Made by a program: the position numbers and the translations under genes. Source: DATCJA01 sp963734635 (GTDB lineage: Bacteria > Acidobacteriota > Vicinamibacteria > Vicinamibacterales > UBA2999). Taken from it: a DNA stretch of 64,000 nucleotides. Below are positions 8,593 to 17,304 of this stretch, one piece after another. Positions within the stretch are counted from its first letter, which is position 1, and every line of letters starts with the position of its first letter. The stretch is taken from the NCBI GenBank assembly GCA_963734635.1, contig CAVTIA010000003.1:124001-188000 (forward strand). Reading direction: 5' to 3'. The notes under the pieces were generated by a model that was not told the DNA's origin, did no database searches, and worked only from the letters and a program-made list of their open reading frames with translations.

Positions 8593-10236
8593 ATGCGACG
8601 GCAGAGTCTTGTTCGAGTAGTAGTAACCGGCGTTGTCGCGATCATCGCCGCCGCCGTTGCCTTGCGGGCCCAGGGGCCGGGCGCAACCAGCCCACCTGAT
8701 CTGATTCTGTCGAACGGCAAGATCGTCACCGTCGACGAGCGGTTCACGATCGCGCAGGCGGTCGCGGTGCGTGGCGACCGTGTCGTGGCGGTCGGCAGTA
8801 GCCAGGACATCAGCCGTCTTGCCGGCCCTGCAACGCGTCGAATAGACCTGCGCGGCCGAACGGTCCTCCCCGGGCTCATCGACAACCACATGCACCTCCT
8901 CAGGTACGGCACTACGTGGAAATACGAAGTGCGGTGGGACGGGGTCGAGTCGCGAAAGGAGGCGCTGGCGCTTCTTCGCAGCCGCACCGAGCGTGCAAAG
9001 CCAGGCGAGTGGATCTACACGCTTGGGGGGTGGGCGATCGAACAATTCTCGGACGACTCGAGGCCCCTTACCCGGGAGGAGCTCGACGCCGTGGCGCCGA
9101 ATCATCCGGTGTTCCTGCAGGCTTCCTACTACGAGGCCTACCTGAACAGCCGTGCGCTGCAGGTGCTCGGCATCGACGGTCCGGGCCGGCCGACCGGACG
9201 CATCTCGGAAGAGGGATTCCGCGCGCTCGTTGCGAAGCTGCCGACCGCGTCAGGTGCGGACCTCGAGTCCAGTACGCAGGGAATGATTGCGGACCTCAAT
9301 CGCTCCGGGCTGACAGCGTTTGGAAGCGCCGGCTGCGAAGAGGACGTGTTGCCACTCTATCGACGGTGGGCCGCACAGGGGCAGCTCAACATCCGAGTGT
9401 TCTGCATCACGACCCCGGCCGGCGGCGGAAACATCGAGCAGTTCGTGCCGCGCATTGCCCAGATGAAGCTTTTCCAGGGTGACAGCTCTGTTGATCACAT
9501 TGCCTTTGGCGAGAACTTCGGTGGGCTGTCCGATCCGATGTTCCGCCATCGCCCCGAGGCGCGACCTGAAGACCTCGCGCAGTGGCGTCGCATTGTCACC
9601 GAAGTGGCGAAGGCGGGCTTGCCGCTGCACGTGCACACGAATTTCGAAGAGACGATCGACGCGTTTCTCGATCAGATCGAAGCGGTCAACAAGGAGTATC
9701 CGATTCGAAATCTGCGCTGGGTGCTGGCGCACTTCAATCAGCCGAACGCCGCACAGCTCGAGCGCATGAAGCGCCTTGGAATGTACGCAGCCGTGCATCC
9801 GTGGGCCGTCATCAACGGCGGCATCAACATTCGGCAGTTCGGCGAGGCCGCGTATCAGATGGCGCCGCTCGCGACGATCCAGAAGAGCGGCATCACCTGG
9901 GGATTCGGCAGTGACGGCAGCCGCGCCAATCAGATCCTCCCGTTCGAGACGCTCAGCTGGGCCGTGACCGGGAAGATGGTTGGAGGCAAGACAGTGCTGC
10001 GCCAGCCAATCAGCCGCGAGGATGCGCTGATCGCTCACACACGCAAGAACGCATACTTCGTATTCCGGGAAAACGACCTCGGATCGATCGAGTCCGGCAA
10101 GCTGGCGGATCTCGTTGTGATCGATCGCGACTACCTGACAGTCGCTGCCGACGACATCAAGAACATCAAGGCGGTGATGACCATGGTCGGCGGACGTATC
10201 GTCTACGATGCGGCGGCGCCGGCGGGGACGAAATGA
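8593..10236 (+). CDS. Exported YtcJ-like amidohydrolase (Amidohydro_3)
   Basis: A 547-residue metal-dependent hydrolase, the usual length for the YtcJ-like (COG1574) group. A signal peptide (VVVTGVVAIIAAAVALRAQ) comes first. DLILSNGKIVTVDERF opens the beta-sandwich, PGLIDNHMHLL is the N-terminal metal motif, PLHVHTNFEETID and WVLAHFNQP carry further histidines, and WGFGSDGSRANQ supplies the late aspartate. It ends with the typical SGKLADLVVIDRDYLT segment. Acts in the periplasm on an unknown amide, carbamate or ester-like substrate. It lies directly upstream of a TonB receptor, suggesting that the receptor imports its substrate or product. Confidence 0.85.
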   Translation: MRRQSLVRVVVTGVVAIIAAAVALRAQGPGATSPPDLILSNGKIVTVDERFTIAQAVAVRGDRVVAVGSSQDISRLAGPATRRIDLRGRTVLPGLIDNHMHLLRYGTTWKYEVRWDGVESRKEALALLRSRTERAKPGEWIYTLGGWAIEQFSDDSRPLTREELDAVAPNHPVFLQASYYEAYLNSRALQVLGIDGPGRPTGRISEEGFRALVAKLPTASGADLESSTQGMIADLNRSGLTAFGSAGCEEDVLPLYRRWAAQGQLNIRVFCITTPAGGGNIEQFVPRIAQMKLFQGDSSVDHIAFGENFGGLSDPMFRHRPEARPEDLAQWRRIVTEVAKAGLPLHVHTNFEETIDAFLDQIEAVNKEYPIRNLRWVLAHFNQPNAAQLERMKRLGMYAAVHPWAVINGGINIRQFGEAAYQMAPLATIQKSGITWGFGSDGSRANQILPFETLSWAVTGKMVGGKTVLRQPISREDALIAHTRKNAYFVFRENDLGSIESGKLADLVVIDRDYLTVAADDIKNIKAVMTMVGGRIVYDAAAPAGTK

Positions 10237-10244
10237 CACAGACG

Positions 10245-10361
10245 TCTTTAGTCTTTGGTCTTTATCTTGCTTAGTCTTTGGTTTGGCTGCGGCAAAGGGC
10301 CGACCACCAAAGACTAGAGACCAGAGACCAGAGACCAAAGACCAAAACCCAACGACCAAGA
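10245..10361. repeat. Inverted pair of 7-bp-period tandem arrays
   Basis: Left array about 10245-10286 has heptads such as TCTTTAG, TCTTTGG and TCTTTAT. Right array 10307-10361 has eight phase-perfect units starting CCAAAGA, CTAGAGA, CCAGAGA. CCAAAGA is the reverse complement of TCTTTGG, so the arms can pair around a 20-bp spacer. The structure lies between a hydrolase stop codon and a receptor gene. Confidence 0.85.
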
Positions 10362-10387
10362 TGACGCTCGTCGTAAAGGAGCACCCA

Positions 10388-13273
10388 ATGAAGGTACGGT
10401 TCGTGAGATGTCTTCTGGCGATCGGAGCACTCCTCGCACTTCCAGGGGTGATGTACGCGCAGGAGGCGGTCCTCATCGGGACCATAGCGGATTCCACCGG
10501 GGCAGTGTTGCCCGGGGTCACGGTCACTGCGGTTCACGAGGCGACGGGAAACAGATTCGTTGCGGTTACCGATGAACGCGGCGCGTACCGCATTCCGACG
10601 CGCGTGGGCAGGTATCAGGTGACGGCGGAGCTGCAGGGATTTTCGACGGTGACCCGCGGTGGTCTCGACCTTCTGGTCGGCCAGACAGTCACGGTCGATC
10701 TCCAGATGGCGCCATCGACGGTGCAGGAGACCGTAACCGTGACGGCGGAAGCTCCGCTGCTCAACGTCAGCACATCGAGCCTTGGGGGCAACGTCGACCC
10801 GGCACAGGTGCAGGGCCTCCCCGCGTACGGCCGCAACTGGATGGCGCTGGCGATGCTGGCGCCCGGCAGCCGTATGACCAACCCGGACGGCAACCCCTTG
10901 CCCGACCGGAACGTCGGCGAGCAGCGCGAGTTCCAGCTCAGCCTCGACGGACAGAACGTCGCGGGCGAGCTGGGTTACGGTGGTCAGCCGCGATACTCGA
11001 ACGAGTCGATCGCCGAATTTCAGTTCCTCTCGAGTCGGTTCGATGCGACCCAGGGACGCTCGTCGGGCGTTCAGGTCAGGGCGATTACGCGCTCGGGCAC
11101 GAACGCCCTGTCAGGTTCCGTACGCGGCAACTTCAGAGACAGCCGGTTCAACGCCAAGAACCCCGTGCTCGATCGCGTCGTGCCGATCGACAACCAGCAG
11201 CTGGCGTTCACACTTGGCGGCCCCATCCGCCGCGATCTGGTGCACTACTTCGGGCACTTCGAGTACGAGCGCGAGCCACGCACGAGCGTGTGGAACACGC
11301 CGTTCCCCGCGTTCAATGTCGAGCTGAGTGGAAAGCAGACGGTCAAGATGGGTGGCGTTCGCGTCGACTATCAGCTCTCACCACAGATGCGCATGATGGG
11401 GAAGTACTCTGAAGCCCGCGTCTGGCAGCCGTTCGGCACCGGCAGCATCAATCATCCGGCCGAGACCGGCTGGCACAGCGATCTCAATCGGGAGTATCTC
11501 GGGCAGTTCACGCAGGTGCTTGGGAGCCGAGCAGCCAACGAAATCCGAGGCGGCAAGACGCGGTACATCTTCAGAGACGGCAACCTCACGACCTGGCCCA
11601 GCCACTGGCAGCGCGGAATCGGCGTGACCACTGGCGCGCCGCGGATCACGTTCACAGGCTTTTCGATTGGCGGCAACCGCTTCTTCCCGCGCCACGGCGC
11701 TCAGGACATCTGGATGATTCGTGACGACTTCTCGTTCGCCTACGATCTGGCGGGCCGCCACGATCTGCGCGCCGGCGGCGAGTTCCAGCGGTACATCGAC
11801 GATGGCAACAACTGTCAGTCGTGCATGGGGATCATCGACGCGCGCAACGGGCCGCTGCCGACCGCTGCACAGATGCAGGCATGGTTCCCCGACCCGTGGA
11901 ACGCCGACACGTGGAACCTGGCAGCGATCTCTCCGCTCGTCCGGACCTACGACATCGGGATCGGCGATTACACCACTCACGACATCCGGCCGCAGGTCGC
12001 AGCGTGGGTGCAGGACGACTGGCGTCTGTCTCAGCGTCTGACGCTCAACCTCGGCGTCCGCTACGACCTCAGCAAGAACGCGAGCGGAAACAATTACGAG
12101 ATTCCCAACCTTCATCCGGCGGGACAGCCTGACGATACGAATAACTTCCAACCACGCGTCGGATTCGCTTACCAATGGAACGAGCGGACCGTCATCCGCG
12201 GCGGGTCGGGGCTGTACTTTGGTGTGCCGCTCTCGGTGGAAACCTTCTGGGTGGCGCAGATCAACCGGCTGCGCGTGCTGCAGTTCACAAATGACAATCG
12301 ATCGAACTTCGCCGCCGATCCGTTGAACGGACAGCCGCTGCCGACGCTTGCGCAAGCAGACCAGCGCTTCTGCCACGTGCAAAACGCGCCGGGCTGCCTG
12401 CGTCTGGCCATCGGCGAGTTGATCGCCCCGGAGCAGTACAGCCGCAACCTCGCGCGCAGCTGGCAGAACTCGATCGGGATCCAGCGGCAGTTTGGCACCA
12501 CGATGGCCGTGGAAGCCGACTACGTGTACACGCAGGGGCGCCATGAGAAGGACATCCTGGAGAACGTGAATATGACGTTCAACCCGGCTACGGGCGCGAA
12601 CTATCCGTTCGCGGACGTCTCGCGGCGGGCACTCCCGCTGTACGGGCTGATCTCCATGTCGGCGCGCACCGGCCGGTCGAGCTATCACGCGCTGCAAACG
12701 TCCTTCACCAAGCGACTTGCCAATCGTTGGCAGGCCGCGGCCACCTACACGCTGTCAGGTTTGAGGGATGCAGAGTCGAGACCGTTTTCCGGCTTGGAGA
12801 TGGTGCCTTTCCCAACGGCGCCTGATCTTGGCGGTGAATTCACCCTCGGCGCAACCGACCAACGGCATCGCGCCGTCTTCAACGGCATCTGGGAGGTCGG
12901 CCGCGGCTTCCAGGTGGGCGGCCTGTACTACCTCGGTGTCGGAGAGCGTGCGCAGCACGTGTACGGCGGCGACCTCCGAGGGATCGGCGGTGGTGGTGCC
13001 GCGCAGGCGCTGCGGCGCCAGCGGCTGCGTCCCGATGGCTCCGTCATCGAGCGCAACAGCTTCACGCAGCCGCGTCGGCAGCGAGTGAATCTGCGGGTCC
13101 AGCAGCGGATTCCGTTAGGCGGGCGCATGTCGATTGACGGGATTGCGGACGTCTTCAACGTGTTCAATTCGCCGAACTGGACGCTGAGCAGCGATCAGGC
13201 GAACCGCCAATACAACCAGCGCATTCTCGGTGAGAACCGGGCGGCGCAGTTGGGGTTCAGGATGACGTTCTAA
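10388..13273 (+). CDS. TonB-dependent receptor, Oar-like, carboxypeptidase-regulatory N-domain
   Basis: A 961-residue outer-membrane receptor. AAGGAG lies 7 bp before ATG 10388, and MKVRFVRCLLAIGALLALPGVMYAQ is a signal peptide. Residues about 23-105 are a CarboxypepD_reg-like beta-sandwich (LIGTIADSTGAVLPGVTVTA, GAYRIPTRVGRYQV), followed by the ETVTVTAEAPLL bridge, a plug (VQGLPAYGRNWMALAMLAPGSR) and a long beta-barrel ending LGFRMTF with the terminal phenylalanine of outer-membrane barrels. TonB energy would drive import of a bulky ligand; the ligand is unknown. It converges with another receptor gene, the two stops being directly adjacent. No plausible SusD partner is seen. Confidence 0.85.
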   Translation: MKVRFVRCLLAIGALLALPGVMYAQEAVLIGTIADSTGAVLPGVTVTAVHEATGNRFVAVTDERGAYRIPTRVGRYQVTAELQGFSTVTRGGLDLLVGQTVTVDLQMAPSTVQETVTVTAEAPLLNVSTSSLGGNVDPAQVQGLPAYGRNWMALAMLAPGSRMTNPDGNPLPDRNVGEQREFQLSLDGQNVAGELGYGGQPRYSNESIAEFQFLSSRFDATQGRSSGVQVRAITRSGTNALSGSVRGNFRDSRFNAKNPVLDRVVPIDNQQLAFTLGGPIRRDLVHYFGHFEYEREPRTSVWNTPFPAFNVELSGKQTVKMGGVRVDYQLSPQMRMMGKYSEARVWQPFGTGSINHPAETGWHSDLNREYLGQFTQVLGSRAANEIRGGKTRYIFRDGNLTTWPSHWQRGIGVTTGAPRITFTGFSIGGNRFFPRHGAQDIWMIRDDFSFAYDLAGRHDLRAGGEFQRYIDDGNNCQSCMGIIDARNGPLPTAAQMQAWFPDPWNADTWNLAAISPLVRTYDIGIGDYTTHDIRPQVAAWVQDDWRLSQRLTLNLGVRYDLSKNASGNNYEIPNLHPAGQPDDTNNFQPRVGFAYQWNERTVIRGGSGLYFGVPLSVETFWVAQINRLRVLQFTNDNRSNFAADPLNGQPLPTLAQADQRFCHVQNAPGCLRLAIGELIAPEQYSRNLARSWQNSIGIQRQFGTTMAVEADYVYTQGRHEKDILENVNMTFNPATGANYPFADVSRRALPLYGLISMSARTGRSSYHALQTSFTKRLANRWQAAATYTLSGLRDAESRPFSGLEMVPFPTAPDLGGEFTLGATDQRHRAVFNGIWEVGRGFQVGGLYYLGVGERAQHVYGGDLRGIGGGGAAQALRRQRLRPDGSVIERNSFTQPRRQRVNLRVQQRIPLGGRMSIDGIADVFNVFNSPNWTLSSDQANRQYNQRILGENRAAQLGFRMTF

Positions 13274-16264
13274 TCAGAAATCCACCTGCACCGCAAGCTT
13301 GATCAGTCGCGGGGTGAGCACACCACGCACCCCCTCCCAGACGGGCCCGTAGCGCGTGACCAGCGTATGAACGGTGCTCGCGTTCAGGGCGTTGTGCAGC
13401 TCGATCCCAGGCTGCACCCTGGCGCCGGCGAGGTTGAACAGACGCGAGAGGGCGAAGTTCAACTGGTTCAATCGATTCTCGCGACGCAGCCGCTGCGGCT
13501 CGAGTAGCTCGACGCTTGCCGTGGCGCGGGCGCCGGCTGCCGGCTGGCGCCCCAGCGCCGCTGCGATTTCCGCTCCCGAAATCACGTACGTCGCTGTCGT
13601 AGCCACGCCGGGCAGATGCTGGTAGTTGAAGCTGGCGCGCAGGTCCCACGGCAGCGGGTACGTGCCAAAGAGCTTCAACTGCGTGAGCGCGGACCACGGC
13701 GGCGAGATATGGCAGAACCGCGACGGCGCGTTGTTCGGGCCGACGACGCTGTTGGTGGTGAGGGCGACCGTGGCAGCCGTGTTGACCGCGAACTCCGGTA
13801 CGTCATCGACGATGTCGCACACGTCGGTGACGGTTCGGCCTGTAGCAAAGCCGCCGCCGATGAGCCCGCCATTGGCCAGCCTGGCGTTCAGCGTGACATC
13901 GATCCCGTCGTACACCTCCGATTGCTCGCCGTAGTTGCTGTCGAGATTGACCACGTTGCTCACCTGCCCGAACTTGGCGGGTTTGATCTCGAGCAGGTCG
14001 CAGATCTGCTGGCCGCCGCTCGGCAACCGGGTATTCGCTGGCGCCGTGATGCAATATGAATCGAAATCGGAGGGCGACACCAGCGTATTGTCTGTCACGA
14101 GGAAGTTGCCGTACCAGGTGCGATAGTACCCGACGCTCACGCCGACACCGGTGGTGAGCTCGTGCTGGAATGTCAGGGCCCCCTGCCAGTTGTATCCTCG
14201 ATTTCCCCAGCCGCGTAGCACCTCGTCGGAATATCTCGTCGTCTGGACGCTGCGGCCGAAGTTCGGATTCGACAGTGGCCCGAGCTCGTTCTCCTGTGGC
14301 ACGTAGTCGCCGTTGTCGGTCCACACGCGCGTGGCGCTCGTGACGATGGTGTTGGCGGGGTTGCTCGCGAACACGATGCCACCGTTGGCTTCAAAGGCCA
14401 CGAAGCGGCCGATGTTCGCCTTGATCGCGGTGCGCCCGTTGCCGAACAGGTCGAGGGCGAAGCCGCCGCGCGGGTTGATGTCCTTCCAGTTCGGTACGTT
14501 CCGAACTTCGTCGTAGTGCCGGGCACCGACGTACGGGCCCGCCGGAACGTCCTGTGCGGGATTCCAGCCGTGATCATAGTCATACCGGAGGCCACCGTAC
14601 AGCGTGAGCCTGTTGAGCGACCACTGTTCCTGCACGAAGAGGCCGATCTGGCGCGTGCGCATCTTCGCGTTCAGCGGGGCTGCGTAGTAGGTCACTGATT
14701 CGGGTACCCGGCCGGCGAACGTATAGCTGATCGCCCGCTCGAACGGCTGATACAGGTCGCGGTACGACTGCAGGAACAGCGCACCCACCTTGAAGTTGTG
14801 CGACCCGGTGACGTAGGACATCGACCCGGACACGTTGCCCTGCCCCCTGGGCGTGCGAGCAAGGTTCTGTACGAACGCGATCAGCGTACGGTCGGGGCTG
14901 CCGTACCAGTAGTTCGCCAGCCGGTCGAAGACGGCGATGTTGTGGTCGTTCACCTCGTCACCCAGCTTGCGTCGGTGCGTTCCGCCCAGGAACACCCCGC
15001 CCGCCTGGAACAGCAGCCGGTTGGTGGCGGGATGGGTCCAGGACGCCTGGCTCGACATCAACGGCGGGTACCAGTTGTTCCCGGCCGCCTCGGGAGAAAA
15101 CTGGCCCGTCGCGATATTGAAGTTGCAGTTGCAGTTGTACTCGTAGCGGTATGTGGCGCTGATCTTGTGCTTCTGCGCCGCCTGCCAGGTGAGGCGGAAG
15201 GCGAGCTCCTGCGCCAGGTTGCGGTCGTACGCGGGATGCGACACATCGGGCTCGTAGAAGAGCGGATTCGCCGACTTGTTGAAGTAGTTGCCGGCCTGGA
15301 AGTTCGACGTCTCCCACTTGCGCGCGCTCGCGAAGAACCAGACTCGGTCGCGCTTCAGGGGGCCGCCGAAGCCGAAGCCCACGTCGTAAAGGCGTCGCAA
15401 GGTGCCCGTCAGCGTGGCGCCGCGCGCTTTCAGATCGGTATTGACGTTGTTGCCCTGGAGCTCTGCGTGCCCGAAATCGGCGTTCAAGGTTCCATGGAAT
15501 TCGTTGCCGCCCTCGCGCCCGATCGCGTTGATAATCACGCCGCCGGACTGCGCGTCGGCCGTCAGCCCGCCCGTCGTCTGGACGCTCACTTCCTGTACGG
15601 TGGCGGGGTTGACACTGGCGGCGAAGTTGGCGGCATTGCCGATGTGCTCACCGAAGTACAAACCGTCGCGGAGCTGGTACGTCTCGGCGGCGCGGCCGCC
15701 GTGCACTGCGAAGATCTGCGTCGATTCACCTTTAGTGCCGCCGACGTCCTGATTCGCCAGGTTCCCCTGGGTGGCGGCCGGGATCAGCGTCACGTAGATG
15801 CCCTGGTTCTTTCCAATCGGAAGCGCGAGCACCGTTTCGCCCGAGAAGACCTGCTGCTCCTGGACGCCCTGGACGTCAACGACCGGTGCGGCGCCGGTTA
15901 CCGTGATCGTCTCTTCTACGCCCCCAACGGACATGTCGCCGTTCACAGTCGCCGTGAACCCGGTGGTGAGCTGTATGCCGTCACGACGCAACGTCCTGAA
16001 CCCCGCCAGTGTGAAGGTAACGACGTACTCGCCCGGGCGCAGATCGATGATGCGAAAGCGGCCGTCGTCGTCGGTCGTCGCGACGCGCACCTTTTCGATC
16101 AGCGCGGGGCTCGACGCTTCCACGGTGACGCCCGGCAGCACGCCTCCGGAAGCGTCCCGGACGACGCCAGTCATCGTTGCGCTGTTGCTGTCCTGGGACC
16201 ATGCGACGCTCGGCACGAGTAACACAGCCAATGCCACCAGAGTTCGCAGTCGCTCAAGGCTCAT
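13274..16264 (-). CDS. TonB-dependent receptor, Oar-like
   Basis: A 996-residue receptor with a signal peptide ending VAWSQ and GGGAGGACATT before ATG 16264. N-terminal domain: ATMTGVVRDASGGVLPGVTVEA and DDDGRFRIIDLRPGEYVV. Then EETITVTGAAPVVDVQ, a plug with VLALPIGKNQGIYVTLIPAA, VFGFGGPLKRDRVWFF-like strands typical of this group, and a barrel ending IKLAVQVDF. An unusual NCNCNFN turn near residue 370 carries two cysteines two residues apart. It is 33 bp downstream of the secreted DLTGxW-family gene at 16298 on the same strand, which suggests one transcript coding a secreted binding protein and its receptor. Confidence 0.85.
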   Translation of the reverse strand: MSLERLRTLVALAVLLVPSVAWSQDSNSATMTGVVRDASGGVLPGVTVEASSPALIEKVRVATTDDDGRFRIIDLRPGEYVVTFTLAGFRTLRRDGIQLTTGFTATVNGDMSVGGVEETITVTGAAPVVDVQGVQEQQVFSGETVLALPIGKNQGIYVTLIPAATQGNLANQDVGGTKGESTQIFAVHGGRAAETYQLRDGLYFGEHIGNAANFAASVNPATVQEVSVQTTGGLTADAQSGGVIINAIGREGGNEFHGTLNADFGHAELQGNNVNTDLKARGATLTGTLRRLYDVGFGFGGPLKRDRVWFFASARKWETSNFQAGNYFNKSANPLFYEPDVSHPAYDRNLAQELAFRLTWQAAQKHKISATYRYEYNCNCNFNIATGQFSPEAAGNNWYPPLMSSQASWTHPATNRLLFQAGGVFLGGTHRRKLGDEVNDHNIAVFDRLANYWYGSPDRTLIAFVQNLARTPRGQGNVSGSMSYVTGSHNFKVGALFLQSYRDLYQPFERAISYTFAGRVPESVTYYAAPLNAKMRTRQIGLFVQEQWSLNRLTLYGGLRYDYDHGWNPAQDVPAGPYVGARHYDEVRNVPNWKDINPRGGFALDLFGNGRTAIKANIGRFVAFEANGGIVFASNPANTIVTSATRVWTDNGDYVPQENELGPLSNPNFGRSVQTTRYSDEVLRGWGNRGYNWQGALTFQHELTTGVGVSVGYYRTWYGNFLVTDNTLVSPSDFDSYCITAPANTRLPSGGQQICDLLEIKPAKFGQVSNVVNLDSNYGEQSEVYDGIDVTLNARLANGGLIGGGFATGRTVTDVCDIVDDVPEFAVNTAATVALTTNSVVGPNNAPSRFCHISPPWSALTQLKLFGTYPLPWDLRASFNYQHLPGVATTATYVISGAEIAAALGRQPAAGARATASVELLEPQRLRRENRLNQLNFALSRLFNLAGARVQPGIELHNALNASTVHTLVTRYGPVWEGVRGVLTPRLIKLAVQVDF

Positions 16265-16297
16265 AATGTCCTCCCACGCTGACTTGGGCCTTGTGCC

Positions 16298-17155
16298 TTA
16301 TTTCGCGACAGCCCGTCCCGTCATCTCGAGGAACTTCTGGTTCTCGTGGCAGATGAATTCGGCCATCTCCCAGCCGTCGGCCACGATGACCTGCTCGATT
16401 CTCACAGTAAACGGCTTCGTGTAGGCCTTGGGATCGTCGACCGTGACGTCGATTTCGAGGTTGCCGAAATTGACGCGGCGGAACCGCTCGGTCAGGCGCA
16501 GCGCGTCGGTGTACGGGCTGCCCAGCTGATCCAGCCACGCGTCGGCCGCGAGGCCCCCCTGCACGCCGCGGAAGTTGTTCGACTCCACCACGAAGGTGTC
16601 GCCCTCCCAACGCCCGATGGAGTACCCGAGCCAGTAGGGCTGGGGCTCGGCCAGCTTCGGCAGAGGCCGCCCGTCGGTATGGATGGTCCGCAAGCCGTAG
16701 TTCGACTCGTAGACGATGAGCGTGCGTCCCGGCATCTGGTAGATCTGTCGCGGCTGCGGATCCAGATGGTATTGAAGCGGACCTTGCGGCAGGCACAGCG
16801 CATCCGGGTTGTCGTACCGCTGGTTGGCGACGCGCTTCTTCGAGAGCTCCGCCGCCCACGGCTGGTACGGAAGCCCCCCCACCATAGCGACGCCGATATT
16901 CGCGAACACTGCCAGCGGCGGGCGTCCGGGCGGCGCCTCGCCCGGCTTCTCCCGGCGTGGCGACACGTCCCAGATGCCGGAGAGATCCGGCTTGCCATCG
17001 GGGCCTCTGGGTGTGGGCGCCGTCACATTCACCGTGCCGTCGGGCCGCTTGGGAACACCCGACTGCTGACGTCTCGGCCACTGTGCCGACGCTGAAACGG
17101 AGAAGGCGGCGACGATCATTGCCACCATGGCGAGCTGGCGTTTCGCTGTCCTCAT
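16298..17155 (-). CDS. Secreted DLTGxW-family protein
   Basis: A 285-residue exported protein. ATG 17155 is preferred over 17167 because GGAGG lies 5 bp before it. The signal peptide ends VSASAQ. Domain blocks: KPDLSGIWDVSP, ALCLPQGPLQYH, IVYESNYGLRTIHTDGRPLP, YSIGRWEGDTFVVESNNF, LTERFRRVNFGNLEIDVTVDDPKAYTKPF and a C-terminal FICHENQKF. This is the clearest member of the local family and shows the two conserved cysteines (CLPQG, CHEN), the HTDGRP turn and the GDT strand. Function is unknown. The beta-rich pattern and its place upstream of a TonB receptor suggest a periplasmic or surface ligand-binding protein. Confidence 0.7.
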   Translation of the reverse strand: MRTAKRQLAMVAMIVAAFSVSASAQWPRRQQSGVPKRPDGTVNVTAPTPRGPDGKPDLSGIWDVSPRREKPGEAPPGRPPLAVFANIGVAMVGGLPYQPWAAELSKKRVANQRYDNPDALCLPQGPLQYHLDPQPRQIYQMPGRTLIVYESNYGLRTIHTDGRPLPKLAEPQPYWLGYSIGRWEGDTFVVESNNFRGVQGGLAADAWLDQLGSPYTDALRLTERFRRVNFGNLEIDVTVDDPKAYTKPFTVRIEQVIVADGWEMAEFICHENQKFLEMTGRAVAK

Positions 17156-17304
17156 CTGAGCCTCCATTGAGGCCGGTATCGGACCGGCCCAGCGGCGGGT
17201 CAGAATTCTATCCTTCTTCTGGGCGTATGATCGGGTCCTCGATGACCCGGGAGAGCCACAGGGGTAGGCGTCAACCTTGTGGAACGAAATATGAGGAGGG
17301 TTCT

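Noticed and set aside
10208..10387. N-terminal extension of the TonB receptor
   Set aside because: It is translated heptamer repeat; the signal peptide and ribosome-binding site fix the start at 10388.
14798..16222. Open frame of 474 codons on the plus strand
   Set aside because: Antisense to an intact TonB receptor; composition and lack of family features mark it as a GC-rich shadow.
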